Shown here in pieces: positions 1-12,946 of a stretch of 64,000 nt of DNA. The position numbers and the translations under genes were made by a program. Every line of letters starts with the position of its first letter. Positions within the stretch are counted from its first letter, which is position 1. The notes under the pieces are model-generated. The model searched no databases and was not told the origin of the DNA. It saw nothing but the letters and a program-made list of their open reading frames with translations. Origin of the DNA: Pseudaminobacter soli (ex Li et al. 2025) (lineage in GTDB: Bacteria > Pseudomonadota > Alphaproteobacteria > Rhizobiales > Rhizobiaceae); the NCBI RefSeq assembly GCF_029892515.1, contig NZ_JARXVF010000002.1, positions 434,001 through 498,000 on the forward strand. The letters run 5' to 3'.

Positions 1-647
1 GGGCTGTGGGCGTTGGCTGAACCAAGCGCTGCCCGGATATCCTCCAGTCCAATGCCGTATTTGTAGAGCGCCTGCGGATTAAGCTCGACGCGCACGGCAG
101 GCAGCGAACTGCCGCTGACGATGACCTCGCCTATGCCGTCGACCTGCGACAGCTTTTGCGCCAGCACGGTGCTGGCGGCGTCGTAGATCTGGCCTCTGGT
201 CAGCGTGTCCGAGGTGAGCGAAAGCACGAGGATGGGCGCGTCGGCCGGATTGACCTTCTTGTAGGTCGGGTTCTGCCGCAGGCTGCTCGGAAGGTCCGCG
301 CGGGCTGCATTGATTGCGGCCTGCACATCGCGTGCGGCGCCGTCGATGTCGCGGTCGAGCCCGAATTGGAGGGTGATCCGGGTGTTGCCCACCGTGCTGG
401 CCGACGTCATCTCGTTGACGTCGGCGATTTCCCCCAGATGCCGTTCCAGAGGGCTTGCCACGGTCGTCGCGACGATCTCCGGACTGGCGCCCGGTAGTGT
501 TGCCTGCACCGAAATGACCGGAAAATCGACCTGGGGCAGTGGCGCTACTGGCAGCAGCGGAAAGGCCACCATCCCGGTCATCAGCAGGCCGAAGGTCAGA
601 AGCGTGGTGGCGACTGGACGCCGGATGAACGGGGCCGAAAGGTTCAT
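1..647 (-). CDS. mdtC: RND efflux inner-membrane transporter, MdtC-type (partial, N-terminal part)
   Basis: This is the first 215 codons of an RND multidrug exporter; the rest lies left of the window. The N-terminus ([20 protein letters not shown]) carries the first transmembrane helix, followed by the porter-domain motif [10 protein letters not shown] and the run [12 protein letters not shown] typical of MdtC. The start ATG overlaps the stop of the upstream mdtB as ATGA, so the two permeases are translationally coupled, as in mdtABC operons where MdtB and MdtC form a heteromultimeric pump. Substrates (in Enterobacteria bile salts, novobiocin and similar compounds) cannot be read from the sequence. 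Confidence 0.9.
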   Translation of the reverse strand, partial: MNLSAPFIRRPVATTLLTFGLLMTGMVAFPLLPVAPLPQVDFPVISVQATLPGASPEIVATTVASPLERHLGEIADVNEMTSASTVGNTRITLQFGLDRDIDGAARDVQAAINAARADLPSSLRQNPTYKKVNPADAPILVLSLTSDTLTRGQIYDAASTVLAQKLSQVDGIGEVIVSGSSLPAVRVELNPQALYKYGIGLEDIRAALGSANAHS

Positions 648-3600
648 GGCGCTGCATCCGCGCTGCGCCCTTCGGGATAGTCAGGTTCGGCGCCCTGCAG
701 GCGGGCCGAAAGGCGGTCGAACCAGAGATAGATCACCGGCGTGGTGAACAGCGTCAAAAGCTGGCTCAGCAGGAGGCCGCCGACGATGGTGACGCCCAGC
801 GGGTGGCGCAGCTCGGAGCCAACGCCAGTGCCCAGCATTAGCGGCAGCGCGCCGAGAATTGCCGCCAGCGTCGTCATCAGGATCGGGCGGAAGCGCAGCA
901 GGCAGGCCTGGTAGATTGCCTCTCGCGGCGACTTGCCTTCGTTGCGTTGCGCATCGAGCGCGAAGTCGATCATCATGATCGCGTTCTTCTTGACGATGCC
1001 GATCAGGAGGATGATGCCGATGATCGAGATGATGGTCAGGTCTTCGCCCGCGATCATCAGGGCCAGCAGGGCGCCGATGCCGGCGGAGGGCAGGGTCGAC
1101 AGAATGGTGATCGGGTGGATGAAGCTCTCATAGAGCACGCCCAGAACGATGTAGACCGTCACGATTGCCGCAAGCACCAGGAACAGCTGATTGCTGAGCG
1201 AGGCCTGGAACGCGCGCGCGGCGCCCTGGAAGGTCGTGATCATGCTGAGCGGCATGTCGATATCGGCCTGGGCCCGGTTGATTGCGGCGACTGCCTCGCC
1301 CAGCGACACGCCCGGCGCCAGGTTGAATGACACCGTTGTAGCCGGGAACTGCCCCATATGGGTGATTTGCAGCGGCGCCGTCTGGACATGGGTCTTGGCC
1401 ACGACCGAAAGCTGGATAGGCGCGCCGCCTGTCGCGGTCGGCAGGTAGATCGACGACAGCGAGCTAAGCGACTGCTGCAGTGACGGATCAGCCTCCAGGA
1501 TGACGCGGTACTGGTTGGAAGTGCTGAATATCGTCGAGACGATGCGCTGCCCGAAGGCGTCGTAGAGGGCGTTGTCTACGGTGGCGGGGGTGACGCCGAA
1601 ACGCGCGGCCTGGTCGCGATCGATGTCGACAAAGACCGCCAGTCCGCTCTGCGCGAGGTCGCTGGTCACGTCGGCCAGTTGCGGCAGGCTTCTCAGCTTG
1701 TCGATCAGCTTCGGAGTCCATTCCGCGAGTTCGTCGGCGTTCGCGTCCTGAAGCACGAATTGATACTGCGTCCGGCTGACCGTGCCGTCGATCGACAGGT
1801 CCTGCACCGGCTGCATGTAAAGCGTGATCCCCGCAAGCGAGGCCGTGCTTTCCTTTAGCCGATTGATGATGGTGGTGATGTCGGCGGTGCGCTCTTCATG
1901 CGACTTCAGATTGATCAGGATGCGGCCGACATTCGGCGTCGTGTTGGTGCCGTCGACACCGATGAAGGACGACAGGCTTTCGACGTCCGGGTCCTTGAGG
2001 ATCGCCGCCGCCACTTCCTGCTGGCGCTCTGCCATCGAGGCGTAGGAGACCGACTGGGGGGCCTCGGTGATCGCCTGGATGACGCCGGTGTCCTGTACCG
2101 GGAAAAAGCCCTTAGGGATCACGACATAGAGCACGCCGGTGAGGATCAGGGTGCTCACCGCAACCATCAGCATGAATGTCTGCCGGTCGAGCACCCAGGT
2201 CAGCGCGCGGCCATAGCCGCGGATCACCCATTCGAAGAAGTCGTGGCTGGCGCGCTGGAAGATGTTCTCATGGACGTCCGATATCGGCTTCAGCAGCTTG
2301 GCGCAGGCCATGGGCACCAGCGTCAGCGAAACCACGGCCGAGATGAGGATGGTGGCTGAGAGAGTGATGGCGAATTCGCGGAACAGCCGGCCGACCACGT
2401 CGCCCATGAACAGAAGCGGGATCAGAACCGCGATCAGCGACACCGTCAGCGATATGATGGTGAAGCCGATCTGTTCGGAACCGATCAGCGCCGCTTCTTT
2501 TGGCGAATAGCCTTCTTCGATGTAGCGCGAGATGTTCTCGATCACCACGATGGCGTCGTCGACCACGAAGCCCGTGGCGATGGTCAGCGCCATCAGCGAG
2601 AGATTGTCGAGGCTGAAGCCGAACAGATACATGATGCCCAGCGTGCCGACCAGCGAGAGCGGCACCGAAAGGCTCGGGATCAGCGTCGCGCGAGCGCTGC
2701 GCAGGAAGACGAAGATCACCAGCACGACCAGGATGATGGCGAGCGTCAGCTCATATTCGACGTCCCGCACCGAGGCGCGGATGGTGGTCGTGCGGTCGGT
2801 TAGCAGATGCACCTCGACAGCACTGGGCAAGGAGGCCTGAAGCTGCGGCAGCAGCGCCTTGATGCGGTCCACCACCTGGATGACGTTTGCGCCGGGCTCG
2901 CGCTGGATGTTGAGGATAACTGCCGGCGTGGTGTTCATCCAGGCGGCCAGCTTGTTGTTTTCGGTGCCGTCGATGACCGTGGCTACGTCGGTCAACCGCA
3001 CGGGCGCCCCGTTCTTGTAGGCGACGATGAGCGGTTCGTATTCCTGGGCACTCTTCAGCTGGTCGTTGGCGTTGACCGTGTAAGCCCGCGAGGGGCCGTC
3101 GAAATTGCCCTTGGGCGCGTTGATGTTCGCGTTCCCGAGTGTCGTGCGCAGGTCGTCGATGTTGAGGCCATAGGCGGCGAGCTTGCGCGGATCGGCCTGG
3201 ATGCGGACTGCCGGCCGCTGGCCGCCGCTCAGGCTTACGAGGCCGACGCCCGGAAGCTGCGAGATCTTCTGCGCCAGCCGCGTGTAGGCAAGCTCCTGCA
3301 CGTCGCGCAGCGGCATGGTCTTCGAGGTCAGCCCCAGCGTCAACACCGGCGCGTCGGCCGGGTTGACCTTGGCATAGATCGGCGGCGCGGGCAGGTCGGC
3401 CGGCAGCAAGTTGCCGGCAGCGTTGATCGCGGCCTGCACCTCTTGTTCGGCGACGTCGAGCGAGATCGCGAGATTGAACTGGAGCGTGATGACCGACGCC
3501 CCGGCCGAGCTTACCGAGTTCATCTGGTTCAGGTTGGGGATCTGCCCCAGCTGAACTTCCAGCGGCGCGGTGACCGACGAGGTCATCACGTCAGGGCTGG

Positions 3601-3760
3601 CGCCGGGATAGAAGGTCTGGACCTGGATGGTCGGATAGTCGACCTGGGGAAGTGCGGAGACCGGCAGGAACAGGAAGGCCAGCATGCCGGACAGCATGAT
3701 GGCGATCATCAAGAGCGTTGTCGCTACCGGCCGGAGGATGAAAGGGCGCGACGGGCTCAT
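644..3760 (-). CDS. mdtB: RND efflux inner-membrane transporter, MdtB-type
   Basis: 1038 residues, full length for a proton-driven RND exporter. It starts with an RND-type first helix ([19 protein letters not shown]), then the porter motif [20 protein letters not shown]. The central helices include [12 protein letters not shown], and the C-terminal half contains [15 protein letters not shown], the expected duplication of the 6-helix module. The sequence follows E. coli MdtB closely from memory. It lies 17 bp after mdtA and overlaps mdtC by 4 bp, so the operon is mdtA-mdtB-mdtC. The pump acts in the inner membrane with the MdtA adaptor and an outer-membrane channel that is not in this window. 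Confidence 0.93.
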   Translation of the reverse strand: MSPSRPFILRPVATTLLMIAIMLSGMLAFLFLPVSALPQVDYPTIQVQTFYPGASPDVMTSSVTAPLEVQLGQIPNLNQMNSVSSAGASVITLQFNLAISLDVAEQEVQAAINAAGNLLPADLPAPPIYAKVNPADAPVLTLGLTSKTMPLRDVQELAYTRLAQKISQLPGVGLVSLSGGQRPAVRIQADPRKLAAYGLNIDDLRTTLGNANINAPKGNFDGPSRAYTVNANDQLKSAQEYEPLIVAYKNGAPVRLTDVATVIDGTENNKLAAWMNTTPAVILNIQREPGANVIQVVDRIKALLPQLQASLPSAVEVHLLTDRTTTIRASVRDVEYELTLAIILVVLVIFVFLRSARATLIPSLSVPLSLVGTLGIMYLFGFSLDNLSLMALTIATGFVVDDAIVVIENISRYIEEGYSPKEAALIGSEQIGFTIISLTVSLIAVLIPLLFMGDVVGRLFREFAITLSATILISAVVSLTLVPMACAKLLKPISDVHENIFQRASHDFFEWVIRGYGRALTWVLDRQTFMLMVAVSTLILTGVLYVVIPKGFFPVQDTGVIQAITEAPQSVSYASMAERQQEVAAAILKDPDVESLSSFIGVDGTNTTPNVGRILINLKSHEERTADITTIINRLKESTASLAGITLYMQPVQDLSIDGTVSRTQYQFVLQDANADELAEWTPKLIDKLRSLPQLADVTSDLAQSGLAVFVDIDRDQAARFGVTPATVDNALYDAFGQRIVSTIFSTSNQYRVILEADPSLQQSLSSLSSIYLPTATGGAPIQLSVVAKTHVQTAPLQITHMGQFPATTVSFNLAPGVSLGEAVAAINRAQADIDMPLSMITTFQGAARAFQASLSNQLFLVLAAIVTVYIVLGVLYESFIHPITILSTLPSAGIGALLALMIAGEDLTIISIIGIILLIGIVKKNAIMMIDFALDAQRNEGKSPREAIYQACLLRFRPILMTTLAAILGALPLMLGTGVGSELRHPLGVTIVGGLLLSQLLTLFTTPVIYLWFDRLSARLQGAEPDYPEGRSADAAP

Positions 3761-3777
3761 TGCGGTTGGCCGAGCTC

Positions 3778-5106
3778 CTAACGCCGGTGCTTGCCAGTCG
3801 CCTGGCCCTTTTCATGGGTCGGCGTGGTGCTGCTTGAAGGCGCCGGATCCACCAGCTGTGTCTGGGGTGGCGTCGGCTGGGCCTGCGGCTGCGTCGGCTG
3901 TGCCGATGTCTGGGCTTCCTGCCGGACGGCGACCTTGGCGCCCTCGCGCAGCTTGTCGGCACCGTCGACGACCACCCGGTCGCCCGGGTTCAGCCCGGCA
4001 AGGATCTCGACCCGCTCGCCCTCGAATACGCCAAGCGTGACCTTGCGAACCGAAACGGTGTCATTGGCATTTACGAGGTAAACGAAGGTGCCGGGCACGC
4101 CGCGCTGAATGGCGGCGGTGGGCGCTATCACCGCGTCCTTGTGCTCGTTGACGATGAGTTCGATGTTGACGAACTGGTTTGGATAGAGCGTGCGCTTGTC
4201 GTTGGCGAAGGAAGCCTTGAGCTTGATGGTGCCGGTGGTCGGGTCGATCTGGCTGTCAAAGGTTTGCAATTGCCCGTCGGCAAGCTTGTTGTTGCCGCTG
4301 CGGTCGAAGGCCATCACGGGCAATGTGGCACCTTCATGCAGGCGCTGGGCGATGGCCTGCAACTGGTCCTCGGGAACGGTGAAGACCACGCTGATGGGCT
4401 CGATCTGGGTGATCACAACGATGCCGCCGGCATCGCCCGGCGTCACGTAATTCCCCACGTCCACCTGGCGCAGGCCGATCCGGCCGTCGATGGGGGCCTT
4501 GATGGTGGTGAAATCGAGATTGACCGATGTTGCCTGGACGCCCGCCTTGTCTGCTTCGATCGTGCCCTTGTACTGAGCCACCAGTGCCGTTTGTGTGTCC
4601 AGCGTCTGGCGCGGCACCGCGTTCTGCGTTGCGAGTTTCTGATACCGGGCAAGATCGACCTCGGCTCCCTGCAGCAGGGCCTGGTCGCGGGCGAGCTGTC
4701 CCTGCGCCTGGGCCAGTGCGGCCTGGAATGGACGCTGATCGATCTGCGCGAGAACGTCGCCCTTTTTGACGTCCTGGCCTTCTGCGAAATTCACCTGGAC
4801 GAGTTGCCCGCCGATCTGGGTCTTGACCGTGACGGTGGCCAGCGACGTGACAGTGCCCAGAGCATTGAGCGTCACATTGATGTTACCGGTGCCGACCGTG
4901 GCCGCGCCGATTGAAACGGGCTGCGACGCATGCCTTTGCGTTGCCGGCGGCTCACTGAACTGAGGCCGCTGCCACCAATAGGCGCCCGCAGCCGCAAGAA
5001 GCGCCAAAAAGATCAGCCAGGGAAGCCATCCGCCCGAGCGGCGGGGGGCAACCCGCGGTCGCTCGGCGAGGTCTTCCCTCGTCGTCCTATCTCGAAGCTG
5101 ATCCAT
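3778..5106 (-). CDS. mdtA: RND efflux periplasmic adaptor (membrane fusion protein), MdtA-type
   Basis: 442 residues. A single N-terminal membrane anchor (about residues 28-46, [18 protein letters not shown]) follows a charged cytoplasmic start. After it come the first lipoyl half ([30 protein letters not shown]), an alpha-helical hairpin, the second lipoyl half ([22 protein letters not shown]) and a beta-barrel domain. The tail from about residue 400 is low-complexity, rich in Gln, Pro and Thr. The adaptor links the MdtBC pump to an outer-membrane channel. It is the first gene of the operon and is divergent from metH across 233 bp; I saw no TetR-type or two-component regulator next to it. 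Confidence 0.92.
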   Translation of the reverse strand: MDQLRDRTTREDLAERPRVAPRRSGGWLPWLIFLALLAAAGAYWWQRPQFSEPPATQRHASQPVSIGAATVGTGNINVTLNALGTVTSLATVTVKTQIGGQLVQVNFAEGQDVKKGDVLAQIDQRPFQAALAQAQGQLARDQALLQGAEVDLARYQKLATQNAVPRQTLDTQTALVAQYKGTIEADKAGVQATSVNLDFTTIKAPIDGRIGLRQVDVGNYVTPGDAGGIVVITQIEPISVVFTVPEDQLQAIAQRLHEGATLPVMAFDRSGNNKLADGQLQTFDSQIDPTTGTIKLKASFANDKRTLYPNQFVNIELIVNEHKDAVIAPTAAIQRGVPGTFVYLVNANDTVSVRKVTLGVFEGERVEILAGLNPGDRVVVDGADKLREGAKVAVRQEAQTSAQPTQPQAQPTPPQTQLVDPAPSSSTTPTHEKGQATGKHRR

Positions 5107-5276
5107 GGCAACGCTTCATCCAATCCCGTCAACCCAGCCGATAGTCGGAGGAGATGATTAAGGACTTTTATATGGCACGTAATCGCGCAGCCAATGTTCT
5201 CACTTCTTCTTGATCTCGCTCCGAAAATTCCGTGTGTCGCCGCATGGTCGCAGGCATTGTGATTTGCGACATGTTG

Positions 5277-5296
5277 ACATAAAGATATCTTTATGT
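5277..5296. promoter_or_regulatory. Perfect 20-bp palindrome, candidate methionine-cycle operator of metH
   Basis: The centre is AAAGATATCTTT with flanks ACAT and ATGT; all 20 bases are self-complementary. A TTGACA hexamer (5274-5279) overlaps its left end, so a bound protein would cover the promoter. ArsR-family SahR-type regulators of the S-adenosylhomocysteine/methionine cycle in Proteobacteria recognise AT-rich palindromes of this kind (family knowledge). The link to such a regulator is inference, and no arsR-like gene is in the window. Confidence 0.6.
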
Positions 5297-5339
5297 GATC
5301 TGGCGAACAGTGTCGCCTTGGAAATTGGATTTGTCGTAA

Positions 5340-9122
<3,783 letters not shown>

Positions 9123-9154
9123 AGAACGGCCCAGGCCGCCCGCAGGGGCAGGGT

Positions 9155-10699
9155 TCAGCGATCCTTGACGATCAGCCCGTGCGGTCCTGAACGGTAGTGC
9201 GTCAGCGTCCGGTCGGCATGGCGCAGGCGCCAGGACAGGGCCTTCTGTGCATAGTCACGCACCAGCGATGCATAGGTCGGCTCGTCGACCAGGTTGACGA
9301 ATTCGTGCGGGTCATTCTTCAGGTCGAAGAAGAGCGGAGGCAGGGCCGCGAAGTGCACATATTTGTAGTTCTCGTCCTGGATGACGCAGAGGCTGCAATC
9401 GTCCATGTCGAGGCCCAAGACGTCCTGCGGCTGCGAATAGAAGACGTCGCGGAAGTCGAATTCGTAGTGCAGCTCGGTACGCCAGTCTTTCGGCCGGTCG
9501 CCCTGCACCAGCGGAACGAGCGAGCGCCCGTCGCAGGCGCGCGGCACTTCGCCGCCCAGCCATTCCAGGATGCTCGGCATCACGTCGATGCTCTCGGTGA
9601 GGGCTTCCTCGATGGTGCCGGCACGTTCGGTGGCCGACGGGTCTTTGATGACCAGAGGAATGCGGAAGCTCTCGTCATTGTAGCCGATCTTGCCCAGCAG
9701 GTGATGGTCTCCCAACTGCTCGCCATGGTCACTTGTGAAGATGATCAGCGTGTCGTCCCACTGGCCGGTTTCGTCGAGATAGTCGAACACGCGACCGAGG
9801 CAGTCGTCGATCTCGGTCATCAGCCCGCAATAGGTGGCGCGCATCTGGCGCAGTTCCGCCTCGTCCATGGTCGCGCCGGAGCCTTCCGCGCCGTGGAAGA
9901 ACGAGCCGCGCTCGATGCTGTCGATGTAGAAGCGCATCAGCGGGTGCTGCGCGCCTTCCGTTTCCGGATCGGCGGCACGCACTGGCGCGGGCATGTCTTC
10001 TGGTCGGTACATGGCGTGGTAGGGAGCCGACGCCACGAAGGGAGGATGCGGCCGGTAATAGCCGAGATGCAGGAAGAAGGGTCTTCCGGCGCGGCCCTTG
10101 AGATAGGTCAGCGCCCGTTCGGTGAAATAGGTGGAATCAGAGAACTCGGCGGGAATGCGCGAAGGCTTGTCGGTGGCGCCCGGAACAGAATCCTCGCCCT
10201 CGGGCAGCCAGATGTCCTCGCGGTTTTCCGGCAGCTCGAAGTCGTTCTGGGCAACCCAGCCGAAATAGCCGTCCATATTGGGCTCGAAGGCACCGACCGA
10301 GCGAAAGCCTTCCATGATGTCGCCCAGCACCAGGAAGCGCGGGTCATTGGTCGAGGCGGTGCGCGGATCGGGCGTGGTCGAGGTGTAGCCCACCAGCGCG
10401 GGATCGTAGCCGATCATCCGCAGCGCCTTGCCGAGATTCATGTGGCGCTGGTCGAGCGGCACCGTGTTCTGCACCGCGCGATGGTTCATCAGGTAGAGCC
10501 CGGTGAGCAGGCTTGCGCGCGCCGGGCCGCAGGGCACGCATGTCGTCACATGGTTGCGGAAGGTTACGCCCTCGCGGCAGAGCCGGTCGAGATTGGGCGT
10601 CTTCAGGAACGGCTCGCGCCCTTCGGCGCGCATGAGGTGGGGCACGAAATCCGCCCGCCACTGGTCGACGACGATGAGAAGTACGTTCTTGCGTGTCAT
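9155..10699 (-). CDS. pehA: Phosphonate monoester hydrolase / sulfatase-fold hydrolase (alkaline phosphatase superfamily)
   Basis: 514 residues from ATG 10699; an in-frame ATG 36 bases upstream adds an unlikely extension. The N-terminus MTRKNVLLIVVDQWRADF, the Cys54-Val-Pro-Cys57-Gly-Pro-Ala-Arg signature and the later FTSDHGEQLGDHHLLGK motif match Rhizobium leguminosarum phosphonate monoester hydrolase almost residue for residue, from memory. In that family Cys57 is oxidised to formylglycine, and a metal is held by Asp12 and the Asp-His of SDHG. These enzymes hydrolyse phosphonate monoesters and phosphate diesters, with promiscuous sulfatase activity. No signal peptide is visible, so it is cytoplasmic. 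A formylglycine-generating enzyme would be needed and is not in the window. Its natural substrate is unknown. Confidence 0.88.
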   Translation of the reverse strand: MTRKNVLLIVVDQWRADFVPHLMRAEGREPFLKTPNLDRLCREGVTFRNHVTTCVPCGPARASLLTGLYLMNHRAVQNTVPLDQRHMNLGKALRMIGYDPALVGYTSTTPDPRTASTNDPRFLVLGDIMEGFRSVGAFEPNMDGYFGWVAQNDFELPENREDIWLPEGEDSVPGATDKPSRIPAEFSDSTYFTERALTYLKGRAGRPFFLHLGYYRPHPPFVASAPYHAMYRPEDMPAPVRAADPETEGAQHPLMRFYIDSIERGSFFHGAEGSGATMDEAELRQMRATYCGLMTEIDDCLGRVFDYLDETGQWDDTLIIFTSDHGEQLGDHHLLGKIGYNDESFRIPLVIKDPSATERAGTIEEALTESIDVMPSILEWLGGEVPRACDGRSLVPLVQGDRPKDWRTELHYEFDFRDVFYSQPQDVLGLDMDDCSLCVIQDENYKYVHFAALPPLFFDLKNDPHEFVNLVDEPTYASLVRDYAQKALSWRLRHADRTLTHYRSGPHGLIVKDR

Positions 10700-10898
10700 G
10701 TCTGCCTCGGTATGTGCGAGGCGGTCTAGGCACACGCTATGTCACCGCGGTGAAGCTTGCGTGAAAGTTTGATGAAGGCTGGCGTCATGCACGGCGCGTG
10801 TGGCGGACCAGACTTGGCAGAGCGTTGGGCCTGGCATGAAGGGCGGTTGCCCGGCGCCCCGCGACCGCACTACAACCATGTCATCCAAGGGAGAGAAA

Positions 10899-11852
10899 AT
10901 GTCCAAACTTACCGTCCCGCCGCGCAAGGTCGACCAGACCTTCATGGGTTTCCCGCTGGTCGAGGATCTCGACACGCTGAAGGCTGATGTCGTCATCATC
11001 GGCATGCCCTATGGCAGCCCCTATTCGATCGACGAGATGACGAACGACCAGACGAATGGCCCCACCGCCATGCGTCGCGCCTCAAACAGCATCAGCCTCG
11101 GGCTCGACAGCTACGACTTCGAGATTGGCGGCACGTTGTTCGATGGGCAGGACATCAAGGTGGTCGACGTCGGCGACGTGCCCGGGGACGCGACGGACAT
11201 TGGCGCCCACTACAGGCGCTCGGAGGCGGCGATCCGCAAGATCCTCGCAGCCGGCGCCATGCCGATCATCCTTGGCGGCGACCATGGCATCCCGATCCCG
11301 GTCTTCCGCGCTCTGGACGGCGAGGGACCGATCACGGTGATCCAGATCGACGCGCATCTTGACTGGCGCGACGAGAGGAACGGCGTGAAGGACGGCTATT
11401 CGAGCAACATGCGGCGCGCATCCGAAATGGCGCATGTCGACCGCATCTTCCAGCTCGGCATCCGCGGCCAGGGCAGCGCGCGCATCGAAGAGGTCGAAGC
11501 CGCGCGCGCCTTTGGCGTCGACATCATCACGGCGGGTCAGTGGGAAGCGGAAGGTACGGCTGCGATCCTGAAGCGCATTCCCGACGGCGGGCGCTACTAT
11601 CTCACGCTCGATGCCGACGGGCTCGATCCGTCGGTCATGCCGGCGGTGGCTGCGCCGTCTCCGGGCGGGATCAGCTATCGCCAGACCATCGACCTCATCA
11701 AGGGGCTTATCAAAAAGGGCCGGCTGGTCGGCATGGATTTGGTCGAGATCACGCCCTCGCGCGACATCAACGACGTCAGCTCGATCACGGCGGGCAACAT
11801 CGTCCTCAACACCATCGGCGCGGCAGTGCGGGCTGGCTATTTCAAGCGCTAA
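10899..11852 (+). CDS. Ureohydrolase family protein (agmatinase/guanidino-acid hydrolase-like)
   Basis: 317 residues from ATG 10899, chosen because AGGGAGA ends 4 bases before it; the 33 codons upstream that stay open look non-coding. The binuclear manganese site is complete: GGDH with His129, Asp151-Ala-His153-Leu-Asp155, and Asp238-Ala-Asp240. The family hydrolyses guanidino groups (agmatine, arginine, guanidinobutyrate and similar) to urea. The loop after the last ligands reads DPSVMPAVAAPSPGG instead of the usual DP..APGTGTP..GG, so the substrate may differ from agmatine. It stands alone, divergent from the phosphonate hydrolase. Calling it speB would go beyond the evidence. Confidence 0.8.
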   Translation: MSKLTVPPRKVDQTFMGFPLVEDLDTLKADVVIIGMPYGSPYSIDEMTNDQTNGPTAMRRASNSISLGLDSYDFEIGGTLFDGQDIKVVDVGDVPGDATDIGAHYRRSEAAIRKILAAGAMPIILGGDHGIPIPVFRALDGEGPITVIQIDAHLDWRDERNGVKDGYSSNMRRASEMAHVDRIFQLGIRGQGSARIEEVEAARAFGVDIITAGQWEAEGTAAILKRIPDGGRYYLTLDADGLDPSVMPAVAAPSPGGISYRQTIDLIKGLIKKGRLVGMDLVEITPSRDINDVSSITAGNIVLNTIGAAVRAGYFKR

Positions 11853-11931
11853 AGCTTGGCTGGCAGAATAGGGATGGGGCCATCTCTTTGGCCCCATCAC
11901 CGAGGGGCCGTTGACGAGGGCGGCCTGAAAA

Positions 11932-12417
11932 TCAGGCCGCCTTCCTGTCCGCTCCAAAGGGCGTCTCATTCCCGCCGATCGAAGCCAGCAATTGCTTGAG
12001 GCCCGCGTTCGATACGACCTGTATGGCGTCGTCCAAACGAAACCAGCGCCGCTTGCACCGTGTGCTCGCCGGCCAGTTGGTCAGCGTTCCACGCACCTTC
12101 AGCCGATAGATCTCAACCACGCACGGCGACGGAGCCGCCGCTTGGCTTGAATAGGAGCCGATGGGTCCGGCATCGAGATGGCCGACGACCCCGGCCTTTT
12201 CGAACGCTTCACTCATCGCAGTCTGGCGTGGTGTCCTGTCGTTGCCCGGCAGGCCGCTCGGCAACGACCAGTGCTCGCCGCCGCGAGGCGCGACTAGCAG
12301 CACCTTGATCTCGCCCCGCTTCGTGCGCCGCCAAGGCAGAACACCGTATAGCTTCTGCTCCAGATTAGCCGGCGTTGCAGTCGCTGCCGCAGTGGCCGAA
12401 CTCATGGCAGATCTCAT
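11932..12417 (-). CDS. Nudix-domain protein with a degenerate Nudix box
   Basis: 161 residues if started at ATG 12417, which has GGAGGT five bases upstream. The fold features are clear from residue 19 on: a first strand LEQKLYGVLPW, then KVLLVAP and a loop SLPSGLPGND. The catalytic box reads GLPGNDRTPRQTAMSEAFEKAGV. Glu70, Glu73 and Gly76 are present, but the leading Glu is Arg61, the Arg before Glu70 is Ser69, and the last Glu is Lys74, so hydrolase activity is uncertain. Residues 1-18 (Ala/Ser/Thr-rich) coincide with a better-looking coding stretch in another frame, so the true start may be ATG 12405 or lower. Substrate unknown. Confidence 0.65.
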   Translation of the reverse strand: MRSAMSSATAAATATPANLEQKLYGVLPWRRTKRGEIKVLLVAPRGGEHWSLPSGLPGNDRTPRQTAMSEAFEKAGVVGHLDAGPIGSYSSQAAAPSPCVVEIYRLKVRGTLTNWPASTRCKRRWFRLDDAIQVVSNAGLKQLLASIGGNETPFGADRKAA

Positions 12418-12566
12418 AGGTGACCTCCGGCCCGATCGCCGGCCATTTCGGGACGCGGTTGAGCGTGCGGTCGCCGGCTGTCTGCACACCACGGACAGCG
12501 CATGGCGGCTCGTGGCAGGCGGTTGCGGCAGGATTTGCAGATCGAATAAGGCGGTTGGAAAATCAT
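12414..12566 (-). CDS. Possible 50-residue zinc-ribbon-like protein
   Basis: A short frame from ATG 12566, with GGAG six bases upstream. It encodes CKSC (residues 10-13) and CPWC (24-27), two Cys pairs spaced as in a zinc ribbon. Its TGA overlaps the ATG of the Nudix gene as ATGA, suggesting translational coupling. Against it: codon third positions are only moderately GC-rich, and a competing frame over the same bases ends at 12365 and looks more coding in its second half (it contains HEFGH and Cys residues). A frameshifted remnant joining the two frames is a real alternative. Confidence 0.4.
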   Translation of the reverse strand: MIFQPPYSICKSCRNRLPRAAMRCPWCADSRRPHAQPRPEMAGDRAGGHL

Positions 12567-12946
12567 TCATGGCTCCGGAGAAATGCGTGGGTCACGCAAC
12601 AACTGCACCGCAATTCGACTTCGAAATGCGATCCCGGAGCGGAAAGTCCTGTGCGGTATTCAGTTCAACATCGAGCCGCCCCGGGAGAAATTGCGCGCTT
12701 CCCCGGTAAGCCTCGAGATTTTGATGAAAGTTTCCATGCACATGCCTCCAATCTAGTTGGAGGAATATACAATACAAGGGCGCAGCCCAACTTACCGACA
12801 GTACGCGCCCTTTGGTCGCGGCGGCAGGTCGGCAAATTTGAATTGGAGCGGATTTTGAGTGTCCCGCCGAGGGCGACAGAAATTCTCGCTCGCAGCGCAG
12901 CAAGGTGCTCCGTGGGCCGGAGCCCACGGAGTTTTAAGTCAAAGGC
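12567..12946. other. Gene-free stretch, relatively AT-richer
   Basis: I find no convincing coding frame on either strand here. The longest open frames have atypical composition and no ribosome-binding site. The only structured element is the stem-loop at 12908-12931. The left part holds the leader of the short zinc-ribbon-like frame. Confidence 0.6.
12908..12931. terminator. Stem-loop after dppA-like gene
   Basis: A perfect 10-bp stem CTCCGTGGGC / GCCCACGGAG closes a CGGA tetraloop 16 bases downstream of the stop of the minus-strand binding-protein gene. A TTTT run follows on the plus strand, not on the minus strand. It may act as a 3'-end stem for the minus-strand transcript or as a plus-strand terminator; direction is unresolved. 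Confidence 0.55.

Noticed and set aside
2807..3781. Long open frame on the plus strand opposite mdtB (324 codons)
   Set aside because: It is antisense to a full-length conserved RND transporter, is rich in Arg/Gly/Val as expected of a GC-rich shadow frame, and has no ribosome-binding site.
9197..10729. 510-codon open frame opposite the phosphonate hydrolase gene
   Set aside because: The opposite strand encodes a protein with an intact formylglycine signature and near full-length family match; the plus frame has no recognisable domain.
12592..12927. 111-codon minus-strand open frame in the gap before dppA
   Set aside because: No ribosome-binding site, mixed composition, no domain, and poor third-position GC compared with neighbours.
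12908..12931. Clear Rho-independent terminator for the dppA-like gene
   Set aside because: The T-run lies on the wrong side for the minus-strand transcript, so I list it only as a stem-loop of uncertain direction.
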